64,000 nucleotides of DNA from assembly GCA_964017065.1 (NCBI GenBank), contig OZ024789.1, positions 7,320,191 to 7,384,190 on the forward strand. Direction: 5' to 3'. Within the stretch, counting starts at the first letter, position 1; each line of letters opens with the position of its first letter. The stretch comes from Haliclona indistincta. Its lineage: Eukaryota > Porifera > Demospongiae > Haplosclerida > Chalinidae. A program made the translations under genes and the position numbers. Shown here one piece after another: positions 25,551 to 38,290 of the stretch. The notes under the pieces were generated by a model that worked only from the letters and a program-made list of their open reading frames with translations, was not told the DNA's origin and did no database searches.

Positions 25551-26462
25551 TGAGTAATGTCTGCAAGACCTTTATGACCTGTATATTTTTATCTCACAAG
25601 GCACTATATCGTACTCCTGATATTGGACCACAGCTACTGCAGAGACGGTTCACTGCAACCAGCATACCAACAGCACCCACTCTATTGAGCCCCACTGCAG
25701 TAAGTCTATAAACCCTATTTCCAAACTCTTTGTTTATGAATACACATTAGATCATACATAATTTGAATGCAATTCAGCCTAGGTTGGGTAGATATACATG
25801 TAGATTTTTGAAATTGATTTCAGCAGTAACTGGATTCATAGAATGTGCACATTCTGATTATTATTTGTACATTACTCTCTTCTCTCTTAGCCTCTAACAA
25901 CTCCAGAGGAAGAGCTCTCAGTAGAACTAGGCAGACGGTCATCAATTAATCGTAAATCTGTCCCTCTACTGAACACACTTGGTACTATCATAGAGTCAAA
26001 ATCTGAAGAAGTGATTGAAGAGGTAGCAGAGGAAGAGGAAGAAGAAAAGACTGAAAGACGACTGATACAGCGTGCCAGTATGTTTTCAGAGGCTGAGACA
26101 TTTGTATCTGCTCCCTCGTCTCCTCAAGAGTCACTTTTATCATTATATTATAGCGACACTGAAGAGGAAAGAAATATATTAGAAACAGCAGTATAACATG
26201 TTCAGTATTACGCACAACAATTTTATCACTGTTTATTTTAAATTTTCTGTCCAATCTAAATGTGCTATAATTATTATTGTATCATAGTAGGTTCGGCTAT
26301 ACGTCTGCACTGCAAACTATACATCACGATAATTATATAATTATTCCTAGTTCTAGCGCTTATTGAGATTCAAGAAACCCTTCAAATTCCACAGTAGTAT
26401 TTTACAATAGCTCTTTAGTATAATGATACAATAAGAGAACAAGATGATTAAAGTAGAATGGT

Positions 26463-27506
26463 TCATTGCTGCATCTGGTTATTGTTCTTGTGTAGTAGTA
26501 ATCGTGTGTCCTCTTCATTCTCACTCACTGGTATGTATTCAGTGTTACATGTCTCTGACATTCCTTCACTAGTATAAACACCGGTACGATACGTGCAACG
26601 ATGGTTAATGCTTCCATGTCTAACTGCTGGTTCTCTTCTTCTCTTGCTTCTCAACTTGTTTCTTACTGAGAAGAGATGTATAGCAACTGATACAGCAGAA
26701 AATAATCCTGGTAAACAATAAAAGAAATTTCGGGACACACATGTAAATATTAAATACAGAAAATCATTGCTGTTTTGTAATATATCTAATATAATAAACA
26801 CAATGATGTAGGAGAAAAGTGGTAACAATGTTAGAATGAAGAATGGCAATATTTCTATCAGTGCCTTTCTGTGGCTCTCTTTAGTAGCAGTAGTCTTCAT
26901 ACACATGTTATGTCCACAAGCTCTACAACTCAGTGGTACTACTGTTAGTAAAGTAAATACAATGTTTACAAGAAAACATATAATCGAAGCAATCTCTTCA
27001 GTCGGTGTAATTCCTGGACCACATTTTTTACCACATCCAAAAATTAATATAATTAATATTGCCAATACTATTAAAGGAAGAATGGATAGTACGAGCAAGC
27101 AAAGATCAGCTTTGTATGTGAACTGGTAGTTGTGTAGAGCCATAAGATATATACAGATGGAAATACACACCCCAATCATTGTTGCAAATACTAGGCCACC
27201 AATAACAATTGATCCAAAGGTTCTATTGACAATAACAGAATTTACGTCATCTTGTCTTTTTTCCATGATGATTAAGACAATCCATATTGCGGTAGACAAC
27301 GATGAGCAAATAAGTGATAAGAGTTTGTAAAGCACCAAACGATAGATGAATTTATGCCACAACTTGTAGTATAGCAGAGCTGCCACAGCAATGATACATG
27401 CTACAGTAGACACACCTGCTAGAGATACGGTGAAAATATCGGACTGGAGCAAGGAAATGTTGCTAATATTCAAGCAAGACATGTTGACAGTCACATGTAG
27501 AACCAA
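26463..27506 (-). CDS. 7TM receptor B2 (GPCR-like)
   Basis: A 347-residue B-type paralogue starting MVLHVTVNMSCLNISN, almost identical to B1. Seven hydrophobic segments and the shared tail are intact. It lies tail-to-tail with CaV cassette 3, about 270 bases away. Confidence 0.83.
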   Translation of the reverse strand: MVLHVTVNMSCLNISNISLLQSDIFTVSLAGVSTVACIIAVAALLYYKLWHKFIYRLVLYKLLSLICSSLSTAIWIVLIIMEKRQDDVNSVIVNRTFGSIVIGGLVFATMIGVCISICIYLMALHNYQFTYKADLCLLVLSILPLIVLAILIILIFGCGKKCGPGITPTEEIASIICFLVNIVFTLLTVVPLSCRACGHNMCMKTTATKESHRKALIEILPFFILTLLPLFSYIIVFIILDILQNSNDFLYLIFTCVSRNFFYCLPGLFSAVSVAIHLFSVRNKLRSKRRREPAVRHGSINHRCTYRTGVYTSEGMSETCNTEYIPVSENEEDTRLLLHKNNNQMQQ

Positions 27507-27715
27507 TAATAATTTATTATAAATAATATGTAGAATCTGTTGTACAAATATAGGTAGACATGGTTACCACAAGCGTAATGATATCACAAGTTTTAGTATC
27601 AATCATTATGATGATAACCTTGCACTTTGTACTAGTTAAAGCACCGCTCCGAGTGCTCTACGCCACTTTAAAATAACTTAGATAATAATATGACAGCAGG
27701 AGTACATAAAAAATT

Positions 27716-27960
27716 ACCTGATGACACTATTCTCCCCCTACTCTTTGTTACATCATCACCTACAACTACTTTGCTAACATAAGCAACACTAGTTATGATT
27801 AGGTTATCCTTCCTTCATGCTTTTCTCTATCCTGTTTAACTCTTTTCATGAAGATGTCACCCTAGCTGGCAAGGAGAACTAGGAACAGGTAACGCTGTCG
27901 TGTTTGGTTAGTGCACCTTGTGATCCATCAGTCAATATGACTTCTTGTTGTGCATGGAAA
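27716..27960 (+). pseudogene. Decayed CaV domain IV pore exons (relic, second copy)
   Basis: Same decayed pore/filter-exon pair as at 14110, with the same frame-breaking changes. The relic was therefore already decayed before this unit was duplicated. Confidence 0.8.
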
Positions 27961-29288
27961 AGTTGAATGAGTGAGTGAGTTTATAAGTGATAAATTGCTT
28001 ATAAACTCCAATAGTGTCGTATTTCAGTATCGACACTATTGGATTTAAGAATACAGCAAATGAAAAACAAGTAACTGGCACATAAAATACACTATTTTAA
28101 AGTAGTTTGTTCACTGTAACTTTCTCTTGCTTGATCAGAACTGCTCCTTCAACTCTGTCAATGAAGTTAGCATATCAATCGTCATCAAACTGCAGGTGCA
28201 CAAACATAAAATAAAGTACACGAGTCACCTCACCTGAACGTCTGTAGTAGAGATAAGGGCAGTCAACATATTGTATAACACCTGCCATCAGTTAGATCTC
28301 TAGTTTATGTACACCAGATATTAGTATCAAGCCAATCCAGGGTCAATCACTGAGGAAAGACAAAGATGTGTGATTATAATACAGGTATAATGTTGGTTCA
28401 GCTGGAACTAGTCAGTCAAATCCAACTGAGAGTCACAACAACAACAACAACAACAACATGACAATGATTACGATGACTGACTACGTGTTCTATACAGCAT
28501 GTGAAAATGTTACACACGTACGTACCTTATCACATATGGTTAGTTCACAATGCCTGGTTTATACTAAAGATTGTTGTACCTGACGCTGGAGGCTGAACAC
28601 AGCTTTAAAACAAATTTCAGTGGTGTGGTTATACATGTGGCAGGCTTACAGTACAATTAGTAATAGTATCAGTCATTTCTAGTGTTATAATAATTTGTTC
28701 AGCATAATAATTACGTATTTGCCTACAGCCTAAATATTTGGTGATTGAGGTGCATGTCCTAGTCATGTTCCTCCTCTCTTTCTTTTTTCTCTGTTGCTGG
28801 AACAGTAGCATGTGTGTTTGTCAGTGGATCAAACACCTGCAAATCAACAGTGGTAGTCACTGTGGAGGTGCTGGTGGTAGTCAGTTCAGGTGTTGTTGAC
28901 GATGGAGAGATTATATCAGCAGAGAGAGGTACATGTTCATCATTTTGTGCTGTTGGTATCGTTGTGGTTGTGGGTGTTAGAGCAGCTGGTTGCAGGCTTG
29001 CTGCTGGTGCCGCTACTTCTGCTACTGTTTGACTATCCGGAGATTCCATTAGATTCAACAGCTCTCCTCCTGGCTCAGTACTTTCCAACAGTCCTCGGAA
29101 TGACCCAGTACTGAGTGACTTAGGAATTGATCTTAATGGTTCGTGTGATGCTGGTTTCTCTGGTTCAAATGACTGTAAGTAAGGTTTGTAAAGTGCTATG
29201 TATAGTATTGAGACAGTGTTACCTGTTGTGCATCCACTGCACCAGACAGCTGTTCCATCACCATTAGGGATGGAGACTGCTGCTCCTA

Positions 29289-31349
29289 TTAGGGAGACAC
29301 GGTAGTGTCTCCCTATGTAGGGTTGAACGAGAAAACAAGATGGCGGCTACATACAATGTATTAGCGTTCAAACGCTGATATTTCGCCTGGTGATGAATTT
29401 TATACGTCCAAAGACACTTAGATCTGCTCTCTGGCGTTGCCCCATCTTACAGTAGCAAGGAGATTGCTCGAAATTGTTGCTAAAGTGACGAACCAGGAAA
29501 CGGTGAAAATCGACTTTCGTCATCTTCGTCTTCTTCTTATTCTTCTTCTTCTTCTTTCTTTCTTCAACTCGCCTAGCGCCTTTGCGCGAGCAGTGCCGAG
29601 ACCAAAACACCCACGAACATTCGTGAAATTCTCCTGGCAGGTGCCTTTTGAACATTGTTTTTAGCGAAACGGCGATCTAAATTCCGCGAGTTCTCGATCG
29701 TGATCCATTGTCAGCTAAGTGTTAGACGCCATTATTTGTAGTGAGTAGACTAGTTCATGGCGCGGACGCGTGGTTCTAGTGCTCGTGGGAAAAGTCGTGG
29801 TGGAGGCACAGCTGCCTCGGTGGCTGTGCCTCGGAGGAGTGCTCGGATAGCTGGAACTGCTGGCGGCAACCAGGCTGTTTCTACCCATGAGGAAGACGGA
29901 GCCTCCTCAAGGTCACCGCCTAGACCTGCTCATAGTCGGTCTCCCAGCTGTCAGGGCTCACCCCAAAGTCAGTCTGCTGCTTCGTCTCTCCCCTGTTCAT
30001 CTCCCAAGTCGCTGCTACCCGCACCACGTCAGTCTGAGTCTTCCTTGCCTCTGAAGCCTCCCATGCCAAGTCGCCCTCCTTTTCTTCTTCCTACTCCTTT
30101 AGCCAACTCTCTCGTTCCTATTCCAGTCTTCTCTCGCGTCTCTCTTCTTTTCTCCCTGATTCTGTCAGTGTTTCTATTTCTTTCTCTCCACTAACAGCTG
30201 TGTGCTGGCTCTATGATCTCTTTCCCTCGTCACTAGTCCTATGTGTTGACTATACTCTATGCTTTTACTACTCTCTTCACTCATGACTGCTGCTCTCAAT
30301 CTGATCTGTGCCACGAGTCTCCTCATACCATGCCATTGTCTTCATTATCTCTACTGTTGTCCCTACAACACTGTCACTAACACTACATGACTACATGTCT
30401 ACTATTCTTCCCTGATTTTTAAACACTATGTATCTCTCTTCTTTGTATAATTTGGGTGCATGCTTTGATTAGCTATTAGCTATATTATGCCTCCTTTGCA
30501 TTTGCAAAAATATTAAAAAAAAAAAAAAAAGATTGCGCAATACGCGCGCACGTGACCAAGCAGTGGCTAGCGCACGTGACCAAGCACTAGCTTGAGTATC
30601 GCCATGCCGTATGGATCATGGAGAACACATATTTGTCTGGAGTCTTCGAATAAGGGCAAGCTCGTGTAGGATCACCATTCTGCGCTTGCCAGATAATTAT
30701 AACCGGCGTACAGGTCTACAATAAGTGTGGGCGGGGCTCGTATGCACTGCATGCATGAATGCGTAGGCGAGCTGATATGTACCACATAACAAATATTTTT
30801 AGCTACAAGTTCAAAATTGTTAATAATAAAGAAAAGCCATCAACAATAGGAAAACTAAACCAATGGTGGAAACCATGACAAAGACGACTCAGTACATGGA
30901 TGATATTGAACTGCACTTCACTGAAAATGAAAAAGGACACAAACAAGAAAATAAAAAGATTTCTATCGAAATCAAAAGGATGTAGGGTTGTGAAATCTAC
31001 CACTGGTCCACAATGTAATCTAACAAGGAACACGCATGGAATGGTAACACGATTGACTTGCTAACAGACCATAGATCCCTACATCAGTGGCTGTACATAA
31101 GATCAATAATTATTTTGTCACAAGCTGAATCCAATTCAATTTAATGCATGTCTGGTGTCAGTCAACAGCAACTAGCTGAATTAGCTATAGCCAACCACAG
31201 CAGCCACTGATGTAGGGATCTATGGTCTGTTAGCAAGTCAATCGTGTTACCATTCCATGCGTGTTCCTTGTTAGATTACATTGTGGACCAGTGGTAGATT
31301 TCACAACCCTACATCCTTTTGATTTCGATAGAAATCTTTTTATTTTCTT
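29289..31349. mobile_element. Hairpin-ended element, long copy, in APPL copy 2
   Basis: It starts with a perfect hairpin (TTAGGGAGACACGG...GTGTCTCCCTA). Near its 3' end are two inverted arms of about 140 bases (30953-31092 and 31204-31346). It is flanked by a TA repeat, and the empty site is seen in APPL copy 1 (GCTCCTATACTCACAG near 15634). A shorter relative is at 40395-41605. No transposase is visible. It is unassigned to a superfamily. Confidence 0.7.
29737..30531 (+). mobile_element. Poly(A)-ended retroposed insertion inside the hairpin element
   Basis: This segment is absent from the otherwise matching element at 40395-41605 and ends in a run of 17 A residues, the mark of retroposition. 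It carries one ORF, 29757-30194 (+), starting MARTRGSSARGKSRGG, with RRSARIAG and a long Ser/Pro-rich stretch. The composition suits the start of an ORF1-like protein or a truncated retroelement transcript. No reverse transcriptase is present. No convincing target duplication was found. Confidence 0.6.
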
Positions 31350-33174
31350 TACTCACAGGAACAGTCATGATGATACAGTAAATATGAATCAGCCCCTTTT
31401 ACCCACTTACCGTGATTAATTTCACTGCAACACGAATTGCTTCAATAACCGACTGACAAACCTATAAAAAGACATTGTGTTATTTGCAATTACCAGTAAA
31501 TTGATGATTCCTTACAGCTTTGCCGGAAAGACTGGCCTCAAATACATGGCAAACATGTTTATCTCGTCCTGGATCAGTCGTCTTGGAGATGATGCCAAGC
31601 AGTCTGTGCAAAGATTGAAGATAAAAATTACTACATGGTATAATCCTGTACTTGTGGTTATCAGGGTGCTTGGCACAGTATGATATGTCCTTGAGCTTGA
31701 ACTGCACACTGAGCTTGCCTGTCACCTTATCCATTAAACTACAATGGAAATATTGACATTACAGCAAATCACATAATAATTATAGCTAAACGGACCTTAC
31801 TGATCGATGTGTGACTACCAAGTTGACACTGAAGTTTTTCATAATATTTTTCAGAGCTCTTGCTGCAATAATTCGCCTGATAGCCTCAGTAACTATACGA
31901 AGACCTGTATTTCGGAATGTCACACGATCACTGGACTGTATATTGAAGGGGTACGTACCTTTATTTGCAGGCACTTCCATTGAACCCAGGTAGACCACCT
32001 CAAAGCTCTGCAGATAGCTACCTCGTGAGGTGTCTGGAGAAGCAGTATCAGCCAATTCTAGTAACTGCTGAACAGTTGTGGAGGCAAAAGCAGATCTGCT
32101 ACCATTAGTCTGTGAACTGATGAGTAAAATATCATAAATTTTGCACATAAAATGCATAATCTACCTATTGATAAGCAAACTGGTATTATTTACATTAGTC
32201 ATTACTGTCATAGATCTACAGTCTTGGAGTGCTACTCAATAATATAATACTTCTGACTATCTTTACCTTGATGGTGTTTGGGTGCTACCACGTTTTCTTG
32301 GAGGTGGAGGATGAGGAAGAGCTCTCATTGAGTAAGTATGCTGCCGGAGTTTACTATCAGGTCGTTCAGAAGATTTCAGAGAAGTCTTTTTCTTTCCACT
32401 GCTGCTACTAGTGCCTGGTGTCACTTCGTGCTGTACCCATGAACGTATTTTCTGCCTCTCCATTCTGCAAAATGAAGTCAATACACAAATTATGTTGCAA
32501 AGTGAACTAGAGTATATGACAATACCTGATCAGCTCAGAGTCGGACCGTTCTCTGTCAGTAGTATCAGATACCTGAAGTTGCAAACATGGTATCATCATG
32601 CGATACATAGCTACTATTCTCTTACATCCACAAGCTGAGATTTTGATGGTGATTTGCTTGCATTGTTGACAACTGCAGTCCACTACAGAAAAACATTCAA
32701 AAATTTAAGCTGCTATACAAAATTTGTGCTGTCAGTTCTAATCTAACTGGTATGGGCCCTTGGTGTTCAATACCTGATAATGGCACTCACTATTGCATAG
32801 ACTAGTGAGTAACAATCTGATCGATCAGTTGGCTGTATAATATAATTTATATCAGTTGGCTGTACAGAACGGTTATCTCTGTGTAATAGTACTATTGCAT
32901 ATGTATTGAGAATTATAAATATTACTACATTTACACAATACTGTTACTTTAATGAAAAAAAGGTTTGCAATAGTATGGTAAGATGTAGGAAAAAACATAA
33001 TAAAAAACACATAATGAAAAGAAAAGAAAAAGATAAAGAAAATAAGATAAAGCTACATGTAATAGTTATGATAAAACTAACTAACTAATAAGGAAAAAGA
33101 TAAATAAAGTACCCAAAAGAACATTTCAAACTACATTTACACTGACTGAAAATATCAAATGAGAGCAGAATGGT

Positions 33175-34176
33175 TCATTGCTGCATCTGGTTATTGTTCT
33201 TGTGTAGTAGTAGTAATCGTGTGTCCTCTTCATTCTCACTCACTGGTATGTATTCAGTGTTACATGTCTCTGACATTCCTTCACTAGTATAAACACCGGT
33301 ACGATACGTGCAATGATGATTAATGCTTCCATATCTAACTGCTGATTCTCCTCTTCTCTTGCTTCTCAACCTGTTTCTTACTGAGAAGAGATGTACAGCA
33401 ACTGATACAGCAGAAAACAATCCTGGTATACCAAAAACAACGTTTCTAAGTATAAATACTGAAAATATAATATCAGTGTTGTTTTGTAAAATGTTTACTA
33501 TAATAAGAACAAGACAAAAGGAAAAAGCTGGTAGTATTGTTAGGATAAAGAATGGTAATATTTCTATCAGTGCCTTTCTGTGGCTCTCTTTAGTAGCAGT
33601 AGTCTTCATACACATGTTATGTCCACAAGCTCTACAACTCAGTGGTACTACTGTCAATAAAGTAAATACAATGTTTACAAGAAAAAATACAATTGAACAA
33701 ATCTCTTCAGTCAGTGTAGTTGCTTCATAACATTTGCTGCATACATGCATTAATATCATCAATATTGCCCATAACACTAGAGCGATGATGAATGGTATGA
33801 ACAAGCAAAGATCAGCTTTGTATGTGAACTGATAGTTGTGTAGAGCCATAAGATATATACAAATGGAAATACATACACCAATCATTAATGCAACTACTAG
33901 GCAACCGGTTGCAAACATTGCAAAGGTTTGTATAACAAAACTTATGTTTACATCTTGTTTTGTCCTTACAATAATCAAAGAAACTCCAATTGTAGTAGCA
34001 AAAGATGAGCAAATCAGTGATAAGAGTTTATAAAGCACCAAACGATAGATGAATTTATGCCCCAACTTGTAGTATAGCAGAGCTGCCACAGCAATGATAC
34101 ATGTTACAGTAGACACACCTGCTAAAGATACGGTGACAATGTCAGATTTCAAGAGAGTGTTGTTGTTGATGTCCAT
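33175..34176 (-). CDS. 7TM receptor A4 (GPCR-like)
   Basis: A 333-residue A-type paralogue (MDINNNTLLKSDIVTV). The third outer loop differs from the other A copies (HVCSKCYEATTLTEEI instead of a CGPAI form). The Trp of the basic first loop is Gly (YYKLGHKFIYRL). Frame open, seven hydrophobic segments. It precedes CaV cassette 4. Confidence 0.82.
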   Translation of the reverse strand: MDINNNTLLKSDIVTVSLAGVSTVTCIIAVAALLYYKLGHKFIYRLVLYKLLSLICSSFATTIGVSLIIVRTKQDVNISFVIQTFAMFATGCLVVALMIGVCISICIYLMALHNYQFTYKADLCLFIPFIIALVLWAILMILMHVCSKCYEATTLTEEICSIVFFLVNIVFTLLTVVPLSCRACGHNMCMKTTATKESHRKALIEILPFFILTILPAFSFCLVLIIVNILQNNTDIIFSVFILRNVVFGIPGLFSAVSVAVHLFSVRNRLRSKRRGESAVRYGSINHHCTYRTGVYTSEGMSETCNTEYIPVSENEEDTRLLLLHKNNNQMQQ

Positions 34177-34450
34177 GTCAGACTGGCTCTAAAGAGTAAT
34201 ATTAGAATCTGTTGTTGAAATAGGTACATTGTAGATATGATGTAGACAGTGGTATCTTATCAAAAGTGACCTTAGTAGTATCAACAGTTCAGTTAGGTAA
34301 TGGTATTATTATAATAACATAACGTACGTAACCAAGTTGTTTTAAGAATTTCTACATTCCAAAGTCACTGCATGTGTTTAGGAATTTGGGCATACATCTC
34401 AATGGAAATTAATTATGAGAATTTTGACATATACTGTCTCTTTTTTTCAG

Positions 34451-35850
34451 TTGTTTGGTACTATCAGGATTGGTTCAGTGGATGATATCACACCCACTAC
34501 TGCTATCACTACCTACAACAACTTTGCTAACTTTCCTCAAGCAGCACTATAGTCATGATCAGGTTATCTCTTCATCGCTCTATTCTCAATCCTGTTTGAC
34601 CCTTTCTTCTATGATTAATAAAGATGTCTAACTGGTGAGAACTGGGAACAAGTAATGCTATCATGTTCGGGTAGTGCACCTTGTGATCCATCAGTCAACA
34701 TGACTAATTCTTGTGGCAGTCATGCTAGCTACGTGTTTTTTCCATTATTCTTCTTGGTTGGAGTGATTTTGGTGAGTACATGTGGTACATGAAATGGGTG
34801 AATAAATGAATGAGTTTGTGAGTGCAGGGTTTCATTCAGAAATATATTTTTCCACTGTATCAGATTCATAGGGGGTCTGGGGTGTGCCCCAGATAGTTTT
34901 TGCAATTATAAGCCTCCTGAGGGTGATTTTGGGATATTTTGGACACCAAATTTAAGCAGCAGCACACATGTAACTTTTGAGCGCTGTATGAACTCTGGAG
35001 TGATTGGACTACATTCTGTACAATTTTTGCCTTTTTATAGATTCTTAATTTGTTTGTTGCGATCATTATTGATAACTTTGACTACTATGTACGTGACAAG
35101 TCTATCCTGGGCTCCCATCATCTCGCTGAATTTCCTTTCCTCTGGGCCAAGTATGATCCCAATGGCACGTAAGTACATCACGTAGTATTAAATGTACTTT
35201 ATTATGTATTGATTTATAGTGGTAGGATAATACATCATGATCTGATGAAACTAATGAGATCACTCAATCCACCGCTGGGGTGGGGAAAGTTGTGCCCCCA
35301 AGAACTGGCTTATTGGGTATAATAATAATTCTTCTCTCTTTTCTTTCCTACCTCTCTCTCTTCTCTTTATACCATCTCATTCTATTATTCAGAAAATGAT
35401 ACAGTTAAACATTCCACTAAATGAAGATGGTACTATTGATTTCTACAGTACATTGCTTAGTATTGTGTGTCGAGCACTGTCCATTGAGACACAAGGTATT
35501 AACACAGAAGAACGGATATAATGTTATTGCTACCCTTTATTTAGGTGACATTGCTTCTTTAAAGCAAAGGTTGAAAGTACTGTTTCCTGACAAAGGACTG
35601 GATAAGATTCTCCCAACAGATACCGGTACTGTAGTTATCAGTTGTGTAGTTACTATGATAATATTTACTACTAGATACTACCAAACCTTACTATGCTGCT
35701 CTACTAGTACAATATCACTGGAGAAGATGGAAAGTAAAGAATGAAAAAGCCATATCTAAACCTCAGCTACGAAGAAGAAAACTAAGCATGATGGTATGTA
35801 GCATGATAGAGTCAACTCTGTGTGTGTGTGTGTGTGTGTGCGTGTGTGCG

Positions 35851-35926
<76 letters not shown>

Positions 35927-36578
35927 GTGTGTGTTTGTGTGTGTGTGTGCGTGTGTGTATGAGTAATGTCTGCAAGACCTTTATGACCTGTATATTTTTA
36001 TCTCTCAAGGCACTATATCGTACTCCTGATATTGGACCACAGCTACTGCAGAGACGGTTCACTGCAACCAGCATACCAACAGCACCGACTCTATTGAGCC
36101 CCACTGCAGTAAGTACTCTCTGTTTATGAATACACATTAGATCACTTAATTGTAGATGCAATTCAGCCTAGGTTGGGTAGATATACATGTAGATTTTTGA
36201 AATTGCATTAACTGGATTCATAGAATGTGCACATTCTCATTATTCTGTGTACATTACTCTCTTCTCTCTTAGCCTCTAACAACTCCAGAGGAAGAACTCT
36301 CGGTAGAACTAGGCAGACGGTCATCAATTAATCGTAAATCTGTCCCTCTACTGAACACACTTGGTACTATCATAGAGTCAAAATCTGAAGAAGTGATTGA
36401 AGAGGTAGCAGAGGAAGAGGAAGAAGAAAAGACTGAAAGACGACTGATACAACGTGCCAGAATGTTTTCAGAGGCTGAGACATTTGTATCTGCTCCCTCG
36501 TCTCCTCAAGAGTCACTTTTATCATTATATTATAGCGACACTGAAGAGGAGAGAAATATATTAGAAACAGCAGTATAA
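34451..36578 (+). pseudogene. CaV 3' cassette 4, frameshifted in the pore exon
   Basis: Nine homologous exons: 34451-34562, 34624-34771, 35041-35168, 35220-35316, 35393-35495, 35545-35625, 35675-35793, 36010-36108, 36273-36578. The first is 112 rather than 110 bases: a TA insertion in GCAGCACTATAGTCATG makes a TAG stop right after NFPQAAL. The other eight exons remain open and keep their splice sites, including TGENW and the IQ-like region. The lesion looks recent, or conversion keeps the rest clean. If used as a terminal cassette, the product would stop just before the domain IV filter. Confidence 0.85.
35819..35967 (+). repeat. (GT)n microsatellite in CaV cassette 4 intron
   Basis: GT tract with a few GC and TT interruptions, homologous in position to the other three. 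Confidence 0.95.
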
Positions 36579-36837
36579 CATGTTCAGTATTACGCACAAC
36601 AATTTTATCAGTTTATTTTTAATTTTCTGTCCGATCTAAATTTGCTATAATTATTATTGTATCATAATAGGTTCGGCTATACGTCTGCACTGAAAACTAT
36701 ACATCACGATAATATATATTCCTAGTTCTAGCGCTTATTGAGATTCAAGAAACCCTTCAAATTCCACAGTAGTATTTTACAACAGCTCTTTACTATAATC
36801 AAACAATAAGAGAACAAGATGATTAAAGTAGAATGGT

Positions 36838-37851
36838 TCATTGCTGCATCTGGTTATTGTTCTTGTGTAGTAGTAGTAATCGTGTGTCCTCTTCATTCTC
36901 ACTCACTGGTATGTATTCAGTGTTACATGTCTCGGACATTCCTTCACTAGTATAAACACCGGTACGATACGTGCAACGATGGTTAATGCTTCCATGTCTA
37001 ACTGCTGGTTCTCTTCTTCTTTTGCTTCTCAACTTGTTTCTTACTGAGAAGAGATGTACAGCAACTGATACAGCAGAAAATAATCCTGGTAAACAATAAA
37101 AGAAATTTCGGGACACACATGTAAATATTGAATACAGAAAATCATTGCTTTTTTGTAATATATCTAATATAATAAACACAATGATGTAGGAGAAAAGTGG
37201 TAACAATGTTAGAATGAAGAATGGCAATATTTCTATCAGTGCCTTTCTGTGGCTCTCTTTAGTAGCAGTAGTCTTCATACACATGTTATGTCCACAAGCT
37301 CTACAACTCAGTGGTACTACTGTTAGTAAAGTGAATACAATGTTTACAAGAAAACATATAATCGAAGCAATCTCTTCAGTCGGTGTAATTGCTGGACCAC
37401 ATTTTTTACCACATCCAAAAATTAATATAATTAATATTGCCAATGCTATTAAAGGAAGAATGGATAGTACGAGCAAGCAAAGATCAGCTTTGTATGTGAA
37501 CTGGTAGTTGTGTAGAGCCATAAGATATATACAGATGGAAATACACACCCCAATCATTGTTGCAAATACTAGGCCACCAATAACAATTGATCCAAAGGTT
37601 CTATTGACAATAACATAAGTTACGTCATCTTCCATGATGATTAAGACAATCCATATTGCGGTAGACAACGATGAGCCAATCAGTGATAAGAGTTTGTAAA
37701 GCACCAAACGATAGATGAATTTATGCCACAACTTGTAGTATAGCAGAGCTGCCACAGCAATGATACATGCTACAGTAGACACACCTGCTAGAGATACGGT
37801 GACAATATCGGACTGGAGCAAGGAAACGTTGCTAATATTCAAGCAAGACAT
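36838..37851 (-). CDS. 7TM receptor B3 (GPCR-like)
   Basis: A B-type paralogue. The open frame reaches back to 37992, but the Met used at the start of B1 and B2 is Leu here (LVLHETVN). I place the start at MSCLNISN (37851), which is shared by all B copies and gives 337 residues. Four residues are missing in the first outer loop (EKRQDD becomes EDD). Tail-to-tail with CaV cassette 4. Confidence 0.78.
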   Translation of the reverse strand: MSCLNISNVSLLQSDIVTVSLAGVSTVACIIAVAALLYYKLWHKFIYRLVLYKLLSLIGSSLSTAIWIVLIIMEDDVTYVIVNRTFGSIVIGGLVFATMIGVCISICIYLMALHNYQFTYKADLCLLVLSILPLIALAILIILIFGCGKKCGPAITPTEEIASIICFLVNIVFTLLTVVPLSCRACGHNMCMKTTATKESHRKALIEILPFFILTLLPLFSYIIVFIILDILQKSNDFLYSIFTCVSRNFFYCLPGLFSAVSVAVHLFSVRNKLRSKRRREPAVRHGSINHRCTYRTGVYTSEGMSETCNTEYIPVSENEEDTRLLLLHKNNNQMQQ

Positions 37852-38039
37852 GTTGACAGTCTCATGTAGAACCAATAATAATTTATTACATGTAGAATCT
37901 GTTGTAAAATAGGTAGACATGGTTACCACAAGCGTAATGATATCACAAGTTTTAGTATCAATCATTACGATGATAACCTTGCACTTTGCCACTTTAAAAT
38001 AACTTAGATAATAATATGACAGCAGGAGTACATAAAAAA

Positions 38040-38290
38040 TTACCTGATGACACTATTCTTCCCCTACTCTTTGTTACATCATCACCTACAACTACTTTGC
38101 TAACATAAGCAACACTAGTTATGATTAGGTTATCCTTCCTTCATGCTTTTCTCTATCCTGTTTAACTCTTTTCATGAAGATGTCACCCTAGCTGGCAAGG
38201 AGAACTAGGAACAGGTAACGCTGTCGTGTTTGGTTAGTGCACCTTGTGATCCATCAGTCAATATGACTTCTTGTTGTGCATGGAAAAGTT
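38040..38290 (+). pseudogene. Decayed CaV domain IV pore exons (relic, third copy)
   Basis: Third copy of the broken pore/filter-exon pair, next to 7TM B3, with the same lesions as at 14110 and 27716. Confidence 0.8.

Larger units (their letters stand above)
22274..26196 (+). pseudogene. CaV 3' cassette 3, pore exon cut off by a transposon
   Basis: The pore exon (22274-22383) is open, but its donor is replaced: the insertion 22384-24174 starts right after the final AG. The other eight exons are intact: 24228-24375, 24647-24774, 24838-24934, 25011-25113, 25163-25243, 25293-25411, 25601-25699, 25891-26196. The nearest replacement donor, CCCAG then GTACAG inside the element, would shift the phase from 2 to 1 and hit a stop in the next exon. 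A channel using this cassette would lack a correct domain IV pore unless the exon is skipped or another donor is used. Confidence 0.8.
28135..32682 (-). pseudogene. APPL-type gene, 5'-truncated copy 2, with inserted element
   Basis: The same exon set as copy 1 (WTAVV helix at about 32682 down to the LTELKEQF exon at 28135), with the PTB ORF 31786-32157 and the C-terminal exon ending at 28759. A 2.06-kb insertion, 29289-31349, lies beside the acceptor of the exon starting EQQSP. The acceptor AG is kept (TAATAG then GAGCAGC). The BAR domain and most of PH are missing. Frames otherwise look open. Confidence 0.8.

Noticed and set aside
29526..29580. CTT/TTC-rich tract inside the hairpin element as a coding region
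   Set aside because: Low-complexity pyrimidine run; the open frames on both strands lack any recognisable motif and differ between the two element copies.
36838..37992. Longer 384-residue form of 7TM B3
   Set aside because: The extra N-terminus is upstream sequence open by chance; B1 and B2 do not share it, and it has no signal peptide character.
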